A program made the translations under genes and the position numbers. Positions 41,846 through 51,134 of a stretch of DNA of 64,000 bases are shown in pieces. Below the pieces are notes generated by a model. The model searched no databases and was not told the origin of the DNA. It was given only the letters and a program-made list of their open reading frames with translations. How positions within the stretch are numbered: the stretch's first letter is position 1; each line of letters begins with the position of its first letter. Where the stretch lies: positions 372,001-436,000 of the forward strand of contig NZ_BMRM01000001.1 of NCBI RefSeq assembly GCF_014648635.1. The letters are read 5' to 3'. The DNA is from Streptomyces cinerochromogenes. GTDB lineage: Bacteria > Actinomycetota > Actinomycetes > Streptomycetales > Streptomycetaceae.

Positions 41846-43042
41846 CTACGCCGACATGGGGCGCTGCACTCTGATCGACTGCAGCAGTCCGATCGCCACC
41901 CACACCGCGAACATCGAGGAGCCGCCGTACGACACGAACGGCAGGGGCAGGCCCGTGACCGGCATGATGCCGAGGGTCATGCCGATGTTCTCGAAGGACT
42001 GGAAGGCGAACCAGGCGACGATCCCGGCGGCGACCGTCGTCCCGTACAGCTCGGTCGAGTCACGCGCTATCCGGCAGGCCCGCCACAGGACGACGCCGAG
42101 CAGGAAGATGATGAAGCCCGCGCCGACGAAGCCCAGCTCCTCCCCCGCCACCGTGAACACGAAGTCGGTCTGCTGCTCGGGGACGAACTGGCCGGTGGTC
42201 TGCGAGCCGTGGAAGAGCCCGGCCCCGGTGAGTCCGCCGGAGCCGATGGCGATGCGGGCCTGGTTGGTGTTGTAGCCGACGCCGGCCGGGTCCAGGTCCG
42301 GGTTGGCGAAGGCCGCGAACCGGTTGATCTGGTACTCGTCCAGGATGTGCAGCTGCCAGATCGCGATGCAGCCGATGACGCCGGCGGTGAGCAGGCCGAA
42401 GACCCAGCGGTTGGAGGCGCCGGAGGCGAGCAGCACGCCCAGGATGATCGCGACCATCGCCAGGACCGAGCCGAGGTCGGGCATGAGCAGCAGGATCAGG
42501 ATCGGTACGGCGGCCAGGCACAGGGACTGGAACACGGTCCGGTGGTCGGGGTACGGCTTGTCGCCCGCGTCCACCCGGGCCGCCAGCAGCATGGCCATGC
42601 CCAGGATGATCGAGACCTTGAGGAACTCGGCGGGCTGGAGCGAGAAGCCGCCGATGACCAGCCAGTTGCGCTGGCCGTTGATGGTCGCGCCGAGCGGGGT
42701 GAGGACCACGAGGGCGAGGAGCACCGACAGGCCGTAGAGGATCGGCACGGCGTTGCGCAGGGCGCGGTGGCCGAGCCAGAGCGTGCCGATCATCAGGGCG
42801 ATCCCGATGCCGAGGTTCATCAGGTGCCGGACCAGGAAGAAGTACGGGTCGCCCTGGTTCAGCTCGGTGCGGTTGCGGGTCGCCGAGTACACCAGCAGGG
42901 AGCCCAGCAGGGACAGGCCGGTGGCCGCGAACAGGATCGGCCAGTCCAGCCGGCGGGTGAGCGAGTCGCGGGCGAAGATCCTGGTCCAGCCGGCCCGCTC
43001 GGGACCGTACCCGGAGACGGAGAAGCTGTTCGTGCCGGTCAT
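41846..43042 (-). CDS. rodA: RodA/FtsW-family peptidoglycan glycosyltransferase (SEDS)
   Basis: The 398-residue protein has ten hydrophobic segments. SEDS features include INGQRNWLVIGGFSLQPAEFLK, the long outer loop with YNTNQARIAIGSGGLTGAGL, QTDFVFTVAGEELGF and the C-terminal PLPFVSYGGSS. It polymerises glycan strands from lipid II together with the class B PBP encoded next door. It overlaps mrdA by four bases (ATGA), indicating coupled translation. In Streptomyces this gene (sfr) belongs to the mre cluster and serves mainly sporulation-related wall synthesis rather than apical growth. Confidence 0.96.
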   Translation of the reverse strand: MTGTNSFSVSGYGPERAGWTRIFARDSLTRRLDWPILFAATGLSLLGSLLVYSATRNRTELNQGDPYFFLVRHLMNLGIGIALMIGTLWLGHRALRNAVPILYGLSVLLALVVLTPLGATINGQRNWLVIGGFSLQPAEFLKVSIILGMAMLLAARVDAGDKPYPDHRTVFQSLCLAAVPILILLLMPDLGSVLAMVAIILGVLLASGASNRWVFGLLTAGVIGCIAIWQLHILDEYQINRFAAFANPDLDPAGVGYNTNQARIAIGSGGLTGAGLFHGSQTTGQFVPEQQTDFVFTVAGEELGFVGAGFIIFLLGVVLWRACRIARDSTELYGTTVAAGIVAWFAFQSFENIGMTLGIMPVTGLPLPFVSYGGSSMFAVWVAIGLLQSIRVQRPMSA

Positions 43043-45291
43043 GAGGGCATCCTCCGGCTTCCCCTCCCGCGGGACCGGCGGCGGGTGTCGCGGTTGCCCG
43101 TGCCGGGCGAGGGCGTGGTGCCCGCGGGCTGCTGGTCGTCGCCGTTGGTGGGGTTGTTCTTCTGGGCGGCCTCGGCGTCCTTGGCCGGGTCGCCGGTGAC
43201 CTTGGGGGCGGCGATGGTGCCGTCGGTGCGGACCTTGGGCAGGCCCTTCTGCGGCTCGGGCAGCAGCGCCTTCTTGTTGTCGACGGAGCCGTCGCCCTGG
43301 ACGCCGTAGAGCGCGCTGTAGATGTTGCGCACGGCCTCACCGGAGGCGCCGGAACCCGTACCGGCCTGGGCGATCGTCATGATCACCGTGTAGTCCTTGG
43401 AGTAGGTGGCCAGCCAGGACGTGGTCTGCTTGCCGTAGACCTCCGCCGTACCGGTCTTGGCGTGCAGCGGGATGCGGTCCTGCGGCCAGCCGCCGAACTT
43501 CCAGGCCGCCGTACCGCGGGTGATGACGCCCGCGAAGGCGTCGTTCATGCCCTTGAGGGTGGCCTGGCTGACCGGCAGCCTGCCCTTCTTCTTCGGCTTG
43601 ATCTCCCGCACCGTCCTGCCGTCGGCGCTGATGACCGCCTTGCCGATGGTCGGCTGGTACATGGTGCCGCCGTTGGCGACGGCGCCGTAGATCACGGCCT
43701 CCTGGATCGGGGTGACGAGGGTGTCGCCCTGGCCGATGGAGTAGTTGATCGAGTCGCCCTCGCGCATCTTGTTGCCTTCGAGGCAGTTCTCGTAGGCGAT
43801 CTTCTCGACGTAGGAGCCGTCCTTCTTGCCGGTCCTGCACCAGGCGTCCTTGTTGGCCTTCCAGTAGTTCAGCTTCCACTGGCGGTCGGGGACGCGGCCG
43901 GTGACCTCGTTGGGCAGGTCGATGCCGGTCTCGCTGCCGAGGCCGAACTGGTGGGCGGCCTTGTAGAAGTAGTCCTTCGGCTGGCCCTTCTTGGGGTTGA
44001 TGCCGCCGTCCTTCTTCCACTCCTTGTCGGCCAGGTAGTAGAAGACGGTGTCGCAGGAGACCTCCAGGGCGCGGCCCAGCGGGATCGGGCCGAAGCTCTC
44101 GCCCTCGAAGTTCTTGAAGACCTGGCCGCCCACCGAGTAGGAGCTGGTGCAGGGGTAGCGGCCGTCGAAGGCGTAGCCGGCCTCGACCGCGGCGGCCGTG
44201 GAGACCACCTTGAAGGTCGAGCCGGGTGCGGCCTGGCCCTGTATGGCCCGGTTGAGCAGGGGGTAGTCGGAGTCCTTGCCGGTGAGGGCCTTGTAGTCCT
44301 TGGCGGAGATGCCGCCGACCCAGACGTTCGGGTCGTACGTCGGCGCGGAGGCCATGGCGACGATCCGGCCGGTCTTGGCCTCCATCACGACGACGGCGCC
44401 GGAGTCGGCCTTGTAGTTGGTGCCGGTGATCTTGTCGAACTGCTGGCGGGCGGCCTTCATCGCCTTGTCCAGTTCGTACTCGGCGACCCGCTGGACGCGG
44501 GAGTCGATGCTGGTGACGAGGTTCGAACCGGACTCGGCCGCGTCCGACTTGGCCTTGCCGATGACCCGGCCGAGGTTGTCGACCTCGTAGCGGGTGACGC
44601 CGGCCTTGCCGCGCAGCACCTTGTCGTAGGTCCGCTCCAGGCCGGAGCGGCCGACCATGTCGGAGCGCAGGTAGGGCGAGTCGCTGTCCTTGGCCTTCTG
44701 GATCTCGGCGTCGGTGACGGGTGAGAGGTAGCCGAGCACCTGCGCGGTGTTGGACTTGCCGGGGCCCGGGTAGCGGCGGACGGCCTCGGGCTCGGCGGTG
44801 ATGCCGGGGAAGTCCTCGGAGCGCTCGCGGATCTGCAGGGCCTGCTTGGCGGTGGCCTCGTCGGTGATGGGGATCGGCTGGTACGGCGAGCCGTTCCAGC
44901 AGGGCTGGGGGGTCTTCGCGTCGCACAGCCGGACCTTCTGCATGACCTCCGTGGGGCTCATGCCGAGGACGCCGGCCAGCTTGGTCAGGACGGCCTTGCC
45001 GTCGTCCTTCTGCTTCAGCAGGTCGGTGCGGGAGGCGGAGACCACCAGGCGGGTCTCGTTGTCCGCGAGGGGCACACCGCGGGCGTCCAGGATGTCGCCG
45101 CGCACGGCGGGGTCGACGACCTGCTGGACGTGGTTGCCGGAGGCCTCCTTCTGGTACTCGGCGCCCTCGCGGATCTGCAGGTACCACAACCGGCCGCCGA
45201 GCGTGCCGAGGAGGGAGAGGACCAGGATCTGGATCACGACGAGCCGGGTCTGGACGCGTGGGGTCCGACCGGTCTCGGGGATGTTGGTCAC
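43039..45291 (-). CDS. mrdA: Class B penicillin-binding protein 2
   Basis: The 750-residue product has an N-terminal membrane anchor (~15-35, LVVIQILVLSLLGTLGG), a dimerisation/pedestal region and the transpeptidase domain. That domain has STFK (active Ser near residue 357) and KTGTAE near 612. The C-terminal ~90 residues are Pro/Gly/Arg-rich and poorly structured. It crosslinks peptidoglycan as partner of RodA, whose gene overlaps its stop codon. Two extra Cys-containing loops in the outer domain (RLCDAKTPQPCWNG; DAWCRTGKK...ENCLEG) could form disulfides. A 206-bp gap with 15-bp repeats (GCCGTGGACTCG units near 45435-45475) separates it from mreD. Confidence 0.95.
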   Translation of the reverse strand: MTNIPETGRTPRVQTRLVVIQILVLSLLGTLGGRLWYLQIREGAEYQKEASGNHVQQVVDPAVRGDILDARGVPLADNETRLVVSASRTDLLKQKDDGKAVLTKLAGVLGMSPTEVMQKVRLCDAKTPQPCWNGSPYQPIPITDEATAKQALQIRERSEDFPGITAEPEAVRRYPGPGKSNTAQVLGYLSPVTDAEIQKAKDSDSPYLRSDMVGRSGLERTYDKVLRGKAGVTRYEVDNLGRVIGKAKSDAAESGSNLVTSIDSRVQRVAEYELDKAMKAARQQFDKITGTNYKADSGAVVVMEAKTGRIVAMASAPTYDPNVWVGGISAKDYKALTGKDSDYPLLNRAIQGQAAPGSTFKVVSTAAAVEAGYAFDGRYPCTSSYSVGGQVFKNFEGESFGPIPLGRALEVSCDTVFYYLADKEWKKDGGINPKKGQPKDYFYKAAHQFGLGSETGIDLPNEVTGRVPDRQWKLNYWKANKDAWCRTGKKDGSYVEKIAYENCLEGNKMREGDSINYSIGQGDTLVTPIQEAVIYGAVANGGTMYQPTIGKAVISADGRTVREIKPKKKGRLPVSQATLKGMNDAFAGVITRGTAAWKFGGWPQDRIPLHAKTGTAEVYGKQTTSWLATYSKDYTVIMTIAQAGTGSGASGEAVRNIYSALYGVQGDGSVDNKKALLPEPQKGLPKVRTDGTIAAPKVTGDPAKDAEAAQKNNPTNGDDQQPAGTTPSPGTGNRDTRRRSRGRGSRRMPS

Positions 45292-45497
45292 TGTGGCTTC
45301 CTCCCCCTCTCAGTGCGCGTGTACGAGAACGTGTGCGAATGATGAACGAGCGGCCTGTGAACCCGCGTTCCGGGAAAGCCGACCCGTTCGGGTGAACTCA
45401 CCGGGAGTGGACCCGCCCGCCGGGGACCCGTCCCCCGTGGACTCGGCCGCCGTGGACTCGTCCGCCGTGGAGCCACCGGTGCCGAAGTGACCGCCGT

Positions 45498-46175
45498 TCA
45501 CAGCCGCTTGACCCCCTTGATGCGGCCCACCCGGGCGGAGCGCGTGCGGGCCTTGGCCTTCAGCGCGCCGAGGCCCCCGCGCTGGCTGCCGATGCGCAGG
45601 CCGGTGCCGGAGGAGAGCCAGCCGGAGGAGATGTCCCCGGCCTTGGCCGCGGGCCCGGACTCGGTGAGCGGGTCGTTGTCGGCGCGGCGGGCCAGCCACA
45701 TCACCCCGGGCACCACGAACGGGGCGAGCAGCAGGTCGTACAGGGCGGCCGAGAACAGCAGTCCGGGCAGGCCCACATGGCGGGCGGCGGTGTCGCCGAC
45801 GAGGGCGCCGACCCCCGCGTAGAGCAGGGTGGAGCCGAGGGCGGCGGCGACCACGACGGCCATGGGGCCGGTCGCCGACTTCAGCCGGCCGTTCTCCGGC
45901 TTGACGAGTCCGGCGAGGTAGCCGATGACGCACAGCACGAGCGCGTACCGGCCGGCGGCGTGGTCGGCGGGCGGGGCCAGGTCGGCGAGCAGACCGGCGC
46001 CGAAACCGACCAGGGAGCCGCCCACATGGCCGTACACCATCGCCAGGCCGAGGACGGTGAGCAGCAGCAGGTCGGGGACAGCGCCCGGCAGGTGCAGCCG
46101 GGCGAGGACGCTCACCTGGATGACCAGGGCCACGACGACCAGCGCGGTGGAGAGCAGGATCCGGTTGACACGCAT
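45498..46175 (-). CDS. mreD: Rod-shape-determining protein MreD
   Basis: In this 225-residue membrane protein five or six hydrophobic segments span residues ~5-165, including HLPGAVPDLLLLTVLGLAM and GFGAGLLADLAPPADHAAGRYAL, typical of MreD. A basic cytoplasmic tail (~170-225) ends KARTRSARVGRIKGVKRL. MreD links MreC to the wall-synthesis complex. It lies 14 nt downstream of mreC, so the two are co-transcribed. The start is ATG at 46175. The long basic tail is more extended than in rod-shaped bacteria and could contact nucleic acid or anionic lipid; that is speculation. Confidence 0.93.
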   Translation of the reverse strand: MRVNRILLSTALVVVALVIQVSVLARLHLPGAVPDLLLLTVLGLAMVYGHVGGSLVGFGAGLLADLAPPADHAAGRYALVLCVIGYLAGLVKPENGRLKSATGPMAVVVAAALGSTLLYAGVGALVGDTAARHVGLPGLLFSAALYDLLLAPFVVPGVMWLARRADNDPLTESGPAAKAGDISSGWLSSGTGLRIGSQRGGLGALKAKARTRSARVGRIKGVKRL

Positions 46176-46189
46176 GGGGGATTCAGCTC

Positions 46190-47128
46190 CTACTGCTGCT
46201 CTGCGGTGTCGGGGGCGTCGGCCGACGGGGTGACCGTCACGGTCACCGTCGGCGTCGGGACCGGCTTCGGCTGGGCCGGGAGCACGGTGTCCCGCGGGTC
46301 CTTCTCCGGTGCCTGGACGACCACGCCGACGATGTCGAGCTTGGTGAAGCTGACGTACGGGGTGACGTAGAGGGTGCGGGTCAGGCCGCCGCCGGAGGGG
46401 TCGACCCGGGAGACGACACCGACCGGGACACCGGGCACGAACGGCTTGTCGGCCTGCGAGCCGAACGTGACGAGCCGGTCGCCCTTCTTCACCTCCGCCT
46501 TGCCGTTGAGCAGTTCCACGCGCAGCGGGCGGTCTCCCTGCCCGGAGGCGAAGCCGAGTTCGTCGTTGCCTTCCATACGGGTGCCGACCGTGAAGTCCGG
46601 GTCGTTGGCGAGCAGCACGGTGGAGGTGCTGGGGCCGACGGTGGTGACCCGGCCGACCAGGCCGTCCCCGTTCAGCACGGTCATGTCCCGCTTGATGCCG
46701 TCGTCGGCGCCGACGTCGATGGTGATGGTCCAGGAGAAGCCCTGGGCCGAGCCGATGGCGATGACCTGGGCGCCCTTGATGCCGTACTGCCCCTCGCCGG
46801 CGATCCTCAGCACCTTGTCGAGCTGCCTCAGGCGGCTGCGGTTGCGGTCGTCGCTCCCGAGTTTGGCCTTGAGGGCCGCGTTCTCCTTCTCCAGCGTGGC
46901 GAGCCGGTCGTGCCGGCTTCCGGAGTCACGGATCGCGGAGACGGCGTTGCCGACCGGGTCGACCGCGGAGGACAGCCCGTTCTCGACCGGGCCGAACGCC
47001 GCCGCGGCGGCGTGCCGGGCACCGTCGACCGGGGAGTTCCGGCCTCCCCGGATGTCCACCGTGATCAGCGCGAACGCAATGGCGACCAGCAGGACCAGGA
47101 GCAGCCGGCTCTCTTTCGTGTCCCTCAC
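46190..47128 (-). CDS. mreC: Rod-shape-determining protein MreC
   Basis: The 312-residue bitopic protein has a short cytoplasmic N-terminus and a membrane helix (~8-24, LLLVLLVAIAFALITVD). A coiled coil (~70-100, DRLATLEKENAALKAKLG) and the beta-rich extracytoplasmic domain follow: GFSWTITIDVGADDGI, MTVLNGDGLVGRVTTV, LLANDPDFTVGTRM. The tail is Pro/Thr-rich (PKPVPTPTVTVTVTP). MreC scaffolds PBP2/RodA. The start is GTG at 47128. It is separated from mreB by 163 bp holding a hairpin, so mreB and mreCD levels can differ. Confidence 0.95.
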   Translation of the reverse strand: MRDTKESRLLLVLLVAIAFALITVDIRGGRNSPVDGARHAAAAAFGPVENGLSSAVDPVGNAVSAIRDSGSRHDRLATLEKENAALKAKLGSDDRNRSRLRQLDKVLRIAGEGQYGIKGAQVIAIGSAQGFSWTITIDVGADDGIKRDMTVLNGDGLVGRVTTVGPSTSTVLLANDPDFTVGTRMEGNDELGFASGQGDRPLRVELLNGKAEVKKGDRLVTFGSQADKPFVPGVPVGVVSRVDPSGGGLTRTLYVTPYVSFTKLDIVGVVVQAPEKDPRDTVLPAQPKPVPTPTVTVTVTPSADAPDTAEQQ

Positions 47129-47242
47129 GTGCGGCGGCCGTGCCCTTCCTCAAGTAGGAATTCGGGGGCCCTGGACAACGCGAATGGTGCGGCGCAGAAC
47201 CAAGAGGCCCGTTGGGGGAGCTTATGCCTCTATATCAACGAT

Positions 47243-47276
47243 CCGCCGCACGAGAGGAGAACGTCTCGTACGGCGG
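47243..47276 (-). terminator. Hairpin between mreB and mreC
   Basis: CCGCCG-C-ACGAGA (47243-47255) pairs with TCTCGT-A-CGGCGG (47264-47276) with one mismatch, starting 16 nt past the mreB stop. It is likely a partial terminator giving excess mreB transcript over mreCD. The sequence beyond it (TTGATATAGA) is AT-rich and may start a new promoter. Confidence 0.6.
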
Positions 47277-47291
47277 AATCGCTGCGTGGCG

Positions 47292-48311
47292 TCATCTGCG
47301 CGGCTGGGCGTCCAGAACCTGCTGCAGCGCCTCGAACTCCTCGACGCACTTGCCGGAACCGAGCGCGACGCTGTCCAGCGGGTCCTCGGCGATGTGGATC
47401 GGCATGCCGGTCTCCCGCCGCAGCCGCTCGTCGAGCCCGCGCAGCAGGGCTCCGCCGCCGGTCAGAACGATTCCTCGGTCCATGATGTCGCCGGACAGCT
47501 CCGGCGGGCACTTGTCGAGGGTGGTCTTCACGGCGTCGACGATCGCGTTGACCGGCTCCTCGATGGCCTTGCGGACCTCGGCCGCCGAGATGACGACGGT
47601 CTTCGGCAGCCCGGACACCAGGTCGCGGCCGCGGACTTCGGTGTGCTCGTCGGTGTCGAGGTCGTACGCCGAACCAATCGTGATCTTGATCTGCTCCGCC
47701 GTCCGCTCACCCAGCAGGAGGCTGTACTCCTTCTTGATGTACTGGATGATCGCGTTGTCCAGCTCGTCGCCGGCGACGCGGATGGACTGGGCGGTGACGA
47801 TGCCGCCGAGCGAGATGACCGCGACCTCCGTGGTGCCGCCGCCGATGTCCACCACCATGTTGCCCGTCGCCTCGTGGACCGGCAGGCCGGAGCCGATGGC
47901 GGCCGCCATGGGCTCCTCGATGATGTGCACCTGCCGGGCGCCCGCCTGGGAGGACGCCTCGATGACCGCGCGGCGCTCGACGCCCGTGATGCCGGAGGGC
48001 ACGCAGACGACGACCCGCGGCCGGGCCAGATACCGCCGCTTGTGGATCTTCAGGATGAAGTAGCGGAGCATCCGCTCGGTGATCTCGAAGTCGGCGATGA
48101 CGCCGTCCTTCAGCGGGCGGACCGCCACGATGTTGCCCGGCGTCCGGCCGATCATCTTCTTCGCTTCGGCACCGACCGCGAGGATCCCACCCGTGTTGGT
48201 GTTGATCGCCACGACGGACGGTTCGTTCAGTACGATTCCGCGACCCCTGACGTACACCAGCGTGTTGGCGGTCCCGAGGTCGACAGCCATGTCACGGCCG
48301 ATGAACGACAT
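47292..48311 (-). CDS. mreB: Actin-like cytoskeletal protein MreB
   Basis: The 339-residue product has the actin-fold phosphate loops [16 protein letters not shown] and [48 protein letters not shown] and the adenosine motif [13 protein letters not shown]. It forms filaments that organise wall synthesis; in Streptomyces it is needed for spore envelope rather than vegetative growth. I chose ATG at 48311 ([10 protein letters not shown]) with GGGGA 7 nt upstream over ATG at 48323. The 260 bp upstream to ndk should carry its promoter(s). Confidence 0.98.
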   Translation of the reverse strand: MSFIGRDMAVDLGTANTLVYVRGRGIVLNEPSVVAINTNTGGILAVGAEAKKMIGRTPGNIVAVRPLKDGVIADFEITERMLRYFILKIHKRRYLARPRVVVCVPSGITGVERRAVIEASSQAGARQVHIIEEPMAAAIGSGLPVHEATGNMVVDIGGGTTEVAVISLGGIVTAQSIRVAGDELDNAIIQYIKKEYSLLLGERTAEQIKITIGSAYDLDTDEHTEVRGRDLVSGLPKTVVISAAEVRKAIEEPVNAIVDAVKTTLDKCPPELSGDIMDRGIVLTGGGALLRGLDERLRRETGMPIHIAEDPLDSVALGSGKCVEEFEALQQVLDAQPRR

Positions 48312-48526
48312 TGAGTTCCCCATCCGGATTCATCTGGCCTTCCTGCGCTTTTGAGGGCATGTCAGGTCGGCGAGGCGGGTGCTGTGACGTGAAGGCTTCC
48401 ATCGTAAACGCGCCTGCACGAACACTGCGCGAGGGTCTCCGCCATTGTCACCAGATGGCGTGCCGCCCCGCTTGTGGAGACGGGCGTTCGGGGGCGCTCG
48501 TTCCCTCAAATGCCCGGACCATGCCC

Positions 48527-48555
48527 GAAAGGTCCGGGGCCGGCCCGGACCTTTC
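48527..48555 (-). terminator. Terminator of ndk
   Basis: GAAAGGTCCGGG (48527-48538) pairs with CCCGGACCTTTC (48544-48555), loop of 5 nt, 17 nt past the ndk stop. Confidence 0.75.
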
Positions 48556-48572
48556 CGCGGCTGCCGCAGGGG

Positions 48573-48986
48573 TCACGCGCGCCCGGGGAAGAAGATCTTC
48601 ACCTCGCGCTCGGCGGACTCCTCGGAGTCGGAGGCGTGGATCAGGTTCTCGCGGACGATCACGCCGTAGTCACCGCGGATCGAACCGGGCGCGGCGGCGA
48701 TCGGGTCGGTCGGGCCGGCCAGCTGGCGCAGCCCCTCGATCACCCGCTCGCCCTCCACGATCATCGCGACGACCGGCCCCGAGGCCATGAACTCGACCAG
48801 CGGCTCGTAGAACGGCTTGCCCTTGTGCTCGCCGTAGTGCTGCTCCAGCGTGTCCTGGTCCAGGGTGCGCAGCTCCAGCGCGGTGATCTGCCAGCCGGCC
48901 TTGCGCTCGATACGGCTGATGATCTCGCCGGTCAGGCCTCGACGGACGGCGTCGGGCTTGAGCAGGACGAGGGTGCGCTGGCTCAC
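48573..48986 (-). CDS. ndk: Nucleoside diphosphate kinase
   Basis: The 137-residue enzyme equalises nucleoside triphosphate pools by a phospho-histidine ping-pong mechanism. The active-site His lies in NLIHASDSEESAE (about residue 117); the N-terminus TLVLLKPDAVRRGLTGEIISRIE and the SIRGDYG loop are standard. The length is exactly typical. The start is ATG at 48986. It follows the DUF4233 gene by 67 bp and is ended by a strong hairpin before mreB. Confidence 0.98.
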   Translation of the reverse strand: MSQRTLVLLKPDAVRRGLTGEIISRIERKAGWQITALELRTLDQDTLEQHYGEHKGKPFYEPLVEFMASGPVVAMIVEGERVIEGLRQLAGPTDPIAAAPGSIRGDYGVIVRENLIHASDSEESAEREVKIFFPGRA

Positions 48987-49053
48987 GGGGGGCTCCTAAC
49001 ACGGCTTACGGGTGTGCGGTGGGACGAGGTTACAAGAGCGTGGCCTGGCGTCG

Positions 49054-49416
49054 TTACGCAGCGTCAGCCGTGGAGGAACCGGAGTCCGCCTGGGCGGCGA
49101 ATCTCGCCTTCGCCTCGTCCACCTTTCTCCCGAAGTGCACCGATGCCCACCACAGCGCGGCGAACACCGCGCCCATGAAGTACATGGTCGGGACGAACAC
49201 ACCGGAGGCGATCAGGGCGATCTGCAGGGCCCAGCCGAGGGCCACCCCGCCGGGCCGGGTCACCATGCCGCACAGCAGCACGCACAGCAGCATGGCGGCA
49301 CCGCTGACCAGCCACACCGTCGAGGTGGACAGGTCCGGGTCCTTCATGGCGACGAGCCCGGCGAAGCCGATGACGAAGAACTCGCCGATCAGGGTCGAGG
49401 AACAGAGCGTACGCAT
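49054..49416 (-). CDS. DUF4233 small membrane protein
   Basis: The 120-residue product has four hydrophobic segments (~10-25, 34-52, 60-75, 78-95) and a charged C-terminal tail. This is the actinobacterial DUF4233 family, found next to folC as here; the gene starts 11 nt after the folC stop. Its biochemical role is unknown. The tight coupling to folC could mean a role in folate trafficking or just shared expression. The start is ATG at 49416. Confidence 0.88.
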   Translation of the reverse strand: MRTLCSSTLIGEFFVIGFAGLVAMKDPDLSTSTVWLVSGAAMLLCVLLCGMVTRPGGVALGWALQIALIASGVFVPTMYFMGAVFAALWWASVHFGRKVDEAKARFAAQADSGSSTADAA

Positions 49417-49427
49417 CTCTTCGCCTC

Positions 49428-50939
49428 TCAGCCCTTCCCCAGCAGCAGCCGGGCCTCGCCGACCGTGATGACGGAACCGGTCACCAGCACACCGCCGCCG
49501 GCGAACTCGCCCTCCTCCTCGGCCAGCGTGATCGCGGCCTCCAGGGCGTCCGGCAGCCGCGGCTCCACCTGCACCCGCTCGTCGCCGAACACCTCGACGG
49601 CGATCGCGGCCAGCTCGTCCGCGTCCATGGCACGGTGGCTGGAGTTCTGCGTGACGACGACCTCGGCGAAGATCGGCTCGAAGGCCTCCAGCACGCCCCG
49701 CACGTTCTTGTCGCCGCTCGCGCCGACGACCCCGATCAGCCGGGTGAAGTCGAACGCCTCCCGCACGGCCTCGGCGGTGGCCTCGGCACCGGCCGGGTTG
49801 TGCGCGGCGTCCAGCACGACGGTGGGAGACCGCCGTACGACCTCCAGCCGGCCGGGGGACGACACGGCCGCGAAGGCCTTGCGCACGGTGTCGATGTCCA
49901 GCGGCTCCGCGCGCTGCGCGCCGACACCGAAGAACGCCTCGACGGCGGCGAGCGCGACGGCCGCGTTGTGCGCCTGGTGGGCGCCGTGCAGCGGGAGGTA
50001 CACCTCCGGGTACTCGCCGCCGAGGCCGCGCAGCGTGAGCAGCTGCCCGCCCACGGCGACCTGCCGTGCCACGACGCCGAACTCCAGGCCCTCACGGGCG
50101 ACCGTGGCGTCCACCTCGACGGCCTTCTTCAGCAGCACCTGCGCGGCGTCCACCGGCTGCTGGGCCAGGATGACGGTCGCGTCCTGCTTGATGATGCCGC
50201 TCTTCTCACCGGCGATCTCGGCGGGCGTCTCGCCGAGCCGGTCGGTGTGGTCGAGGTCGATGGGGGTGACCACGGCGACATCGCCGTCGATCACGTTCGT
50301 CGCGTCCCAGGAGCCGCCCATGCCGACCTCCACGACGGCGACGTCCACGGGGGCGTCCGCGAAGGCGGCGTACGCCATGCCGGTGAGCACCTCGAAGAAG
50401 GACAGCCGGTACTCCTGCTGTCCGTCGACCATCTCGACGTACGGCTTGATGTCCTGGTACGTCTCGACGAACCGCTCGGCGGAGATCGGGGCGCCGTCCA
50501 GGCTGATCCGCTCGGTGATCGACTGCACGTGCGGGCTGGTGTAGCGACCGGTGCGCAGCTCGAAGGCGCCGAGCAGGGCCTCGATCATGCGGGCGGTGGA
50601 GGTCTTGCCGTTCGTGCCCGTGATGTGGATCGAGGGGTACGAGCGCTGGGGTTCGCCGAGGACGTCCATCAGCGCGGAGATCCTGCTGACCGAGGGCTCC
50701 AGCTTGGTCTCGCCCCAGCGGGTGGCCAGCTCCGCCTCGACCTCACGCAGCGCCTTGTCGACCTCGGGGTCCTCCGGGCGCGCGGGGACGTCGGCCTGGG
50801 GCGGGCCCCCCTGGGTGCGCAGGGTGCGGCTGCCGGCCTCGATCACCGCGAGGTCGGGGTCACGGGTGGTCTCGGCTTCGATGATCTCGTCGAAGCTGTC
50901 GAGGGGGTCGGGCTGGTCGGTGCCGGGGTTGTCGCTCAC
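49428..50939 (-). CDS. folC: Folylpolyglutamate synthase/dihydrofolate synthase FolC
   Basis: The 503-residue Mur-ligase-type enzyme adds glutamate to dihydropteroate and folates. The P-loop HITGTNGKTSTARM lies near residue 108. Family motifs YTSPHVQSITERI, VDVAVVEVGMGGSWDATNV and DAAHNPAGAEAT follow. An acidic ~70-residue N-terminal extension precedes the core, as in other Streptomyces homologs. The start is GTG at 50939. It lies between valS, separated by a terminator, and DUF4233. Confidence 0.96.
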   Translation of the reverse strand: MSDNPGTDQPDPLDSFDEIIEAETTRDPDLAVIEAGSRTLRTQGGPPQADVPARPEDPEVDKALREVEAELATRWGETKLEPSVSRISALMDVLGEPQRSYPSIHITGTNGKTSTARMIEALLGAFELRTGRYTSPHVQSITERISLDGAPISAERFVETYQDIKPYVEMVDGQQEYRLSFFEVLTGMAYAAFADAPVDVAVVEVGMGGSWDATNVIDGDVAVVTPIDLDHTDRLGETPAEIAGEKSGIIKQDATVILAQQPVDAAQVLLKKAVEVDATVAREGLEFGVVARQVAVGGQLLTLRGLGGEYPEVYLPLHGAHQAHNAAVALAAVEAFFGVGAQRAEPLDIDTVRKAFAAVSSPGRLEVVRRSPTVVLDAAHNPAGAEATAEAVREAFDFTRLIGVVGASGDKNVRGVLEAFEPIFAEVVVTQNSSHRAMDADELAAIAVEVFGDERVQVEPRLPDALEAAITLAEEEGEFAGGGVLVTGSVITVGEARLLLGKG

Positions 50940-51060
50940 GGGGCCAGTCTACGGAGCGGGAGCCTGCGGCGCGGCGCCGGTATGGGGTGGCTTGTCTCGC
51001 CGTCCGGCTGCGGGGACGTCGTGGTTGATCGCGCAGTTCCCCGCACCCCCGACCAACGCC

Positions 51061-51095
51061 GAAGGCCCCGGCGCCGCAACGGCACCGGGACCTTC
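51061..51095 (-). terminator. Terminator of valS
   Basis: As RNA on the minus strand, a 15-bp stem with two G-U pairs forms between 51081-51095 and 51061-51075 around a 5-nt loop, 40 nt past the valS stop. Confidence 0.75.
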
Positions 51096-51134
51096 CACAA
51101 CGTCACACGTCTGACGCTTCCCTGCGTGAGTGAC

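Noticed and set aside
41825..43309. Long plus-strand open frame opposite rodA and the end of mrdA
   Set aside because: The minus-strand proteins are unmistakable RodA and PBP2; the plus frame is their GC-driven shadow.
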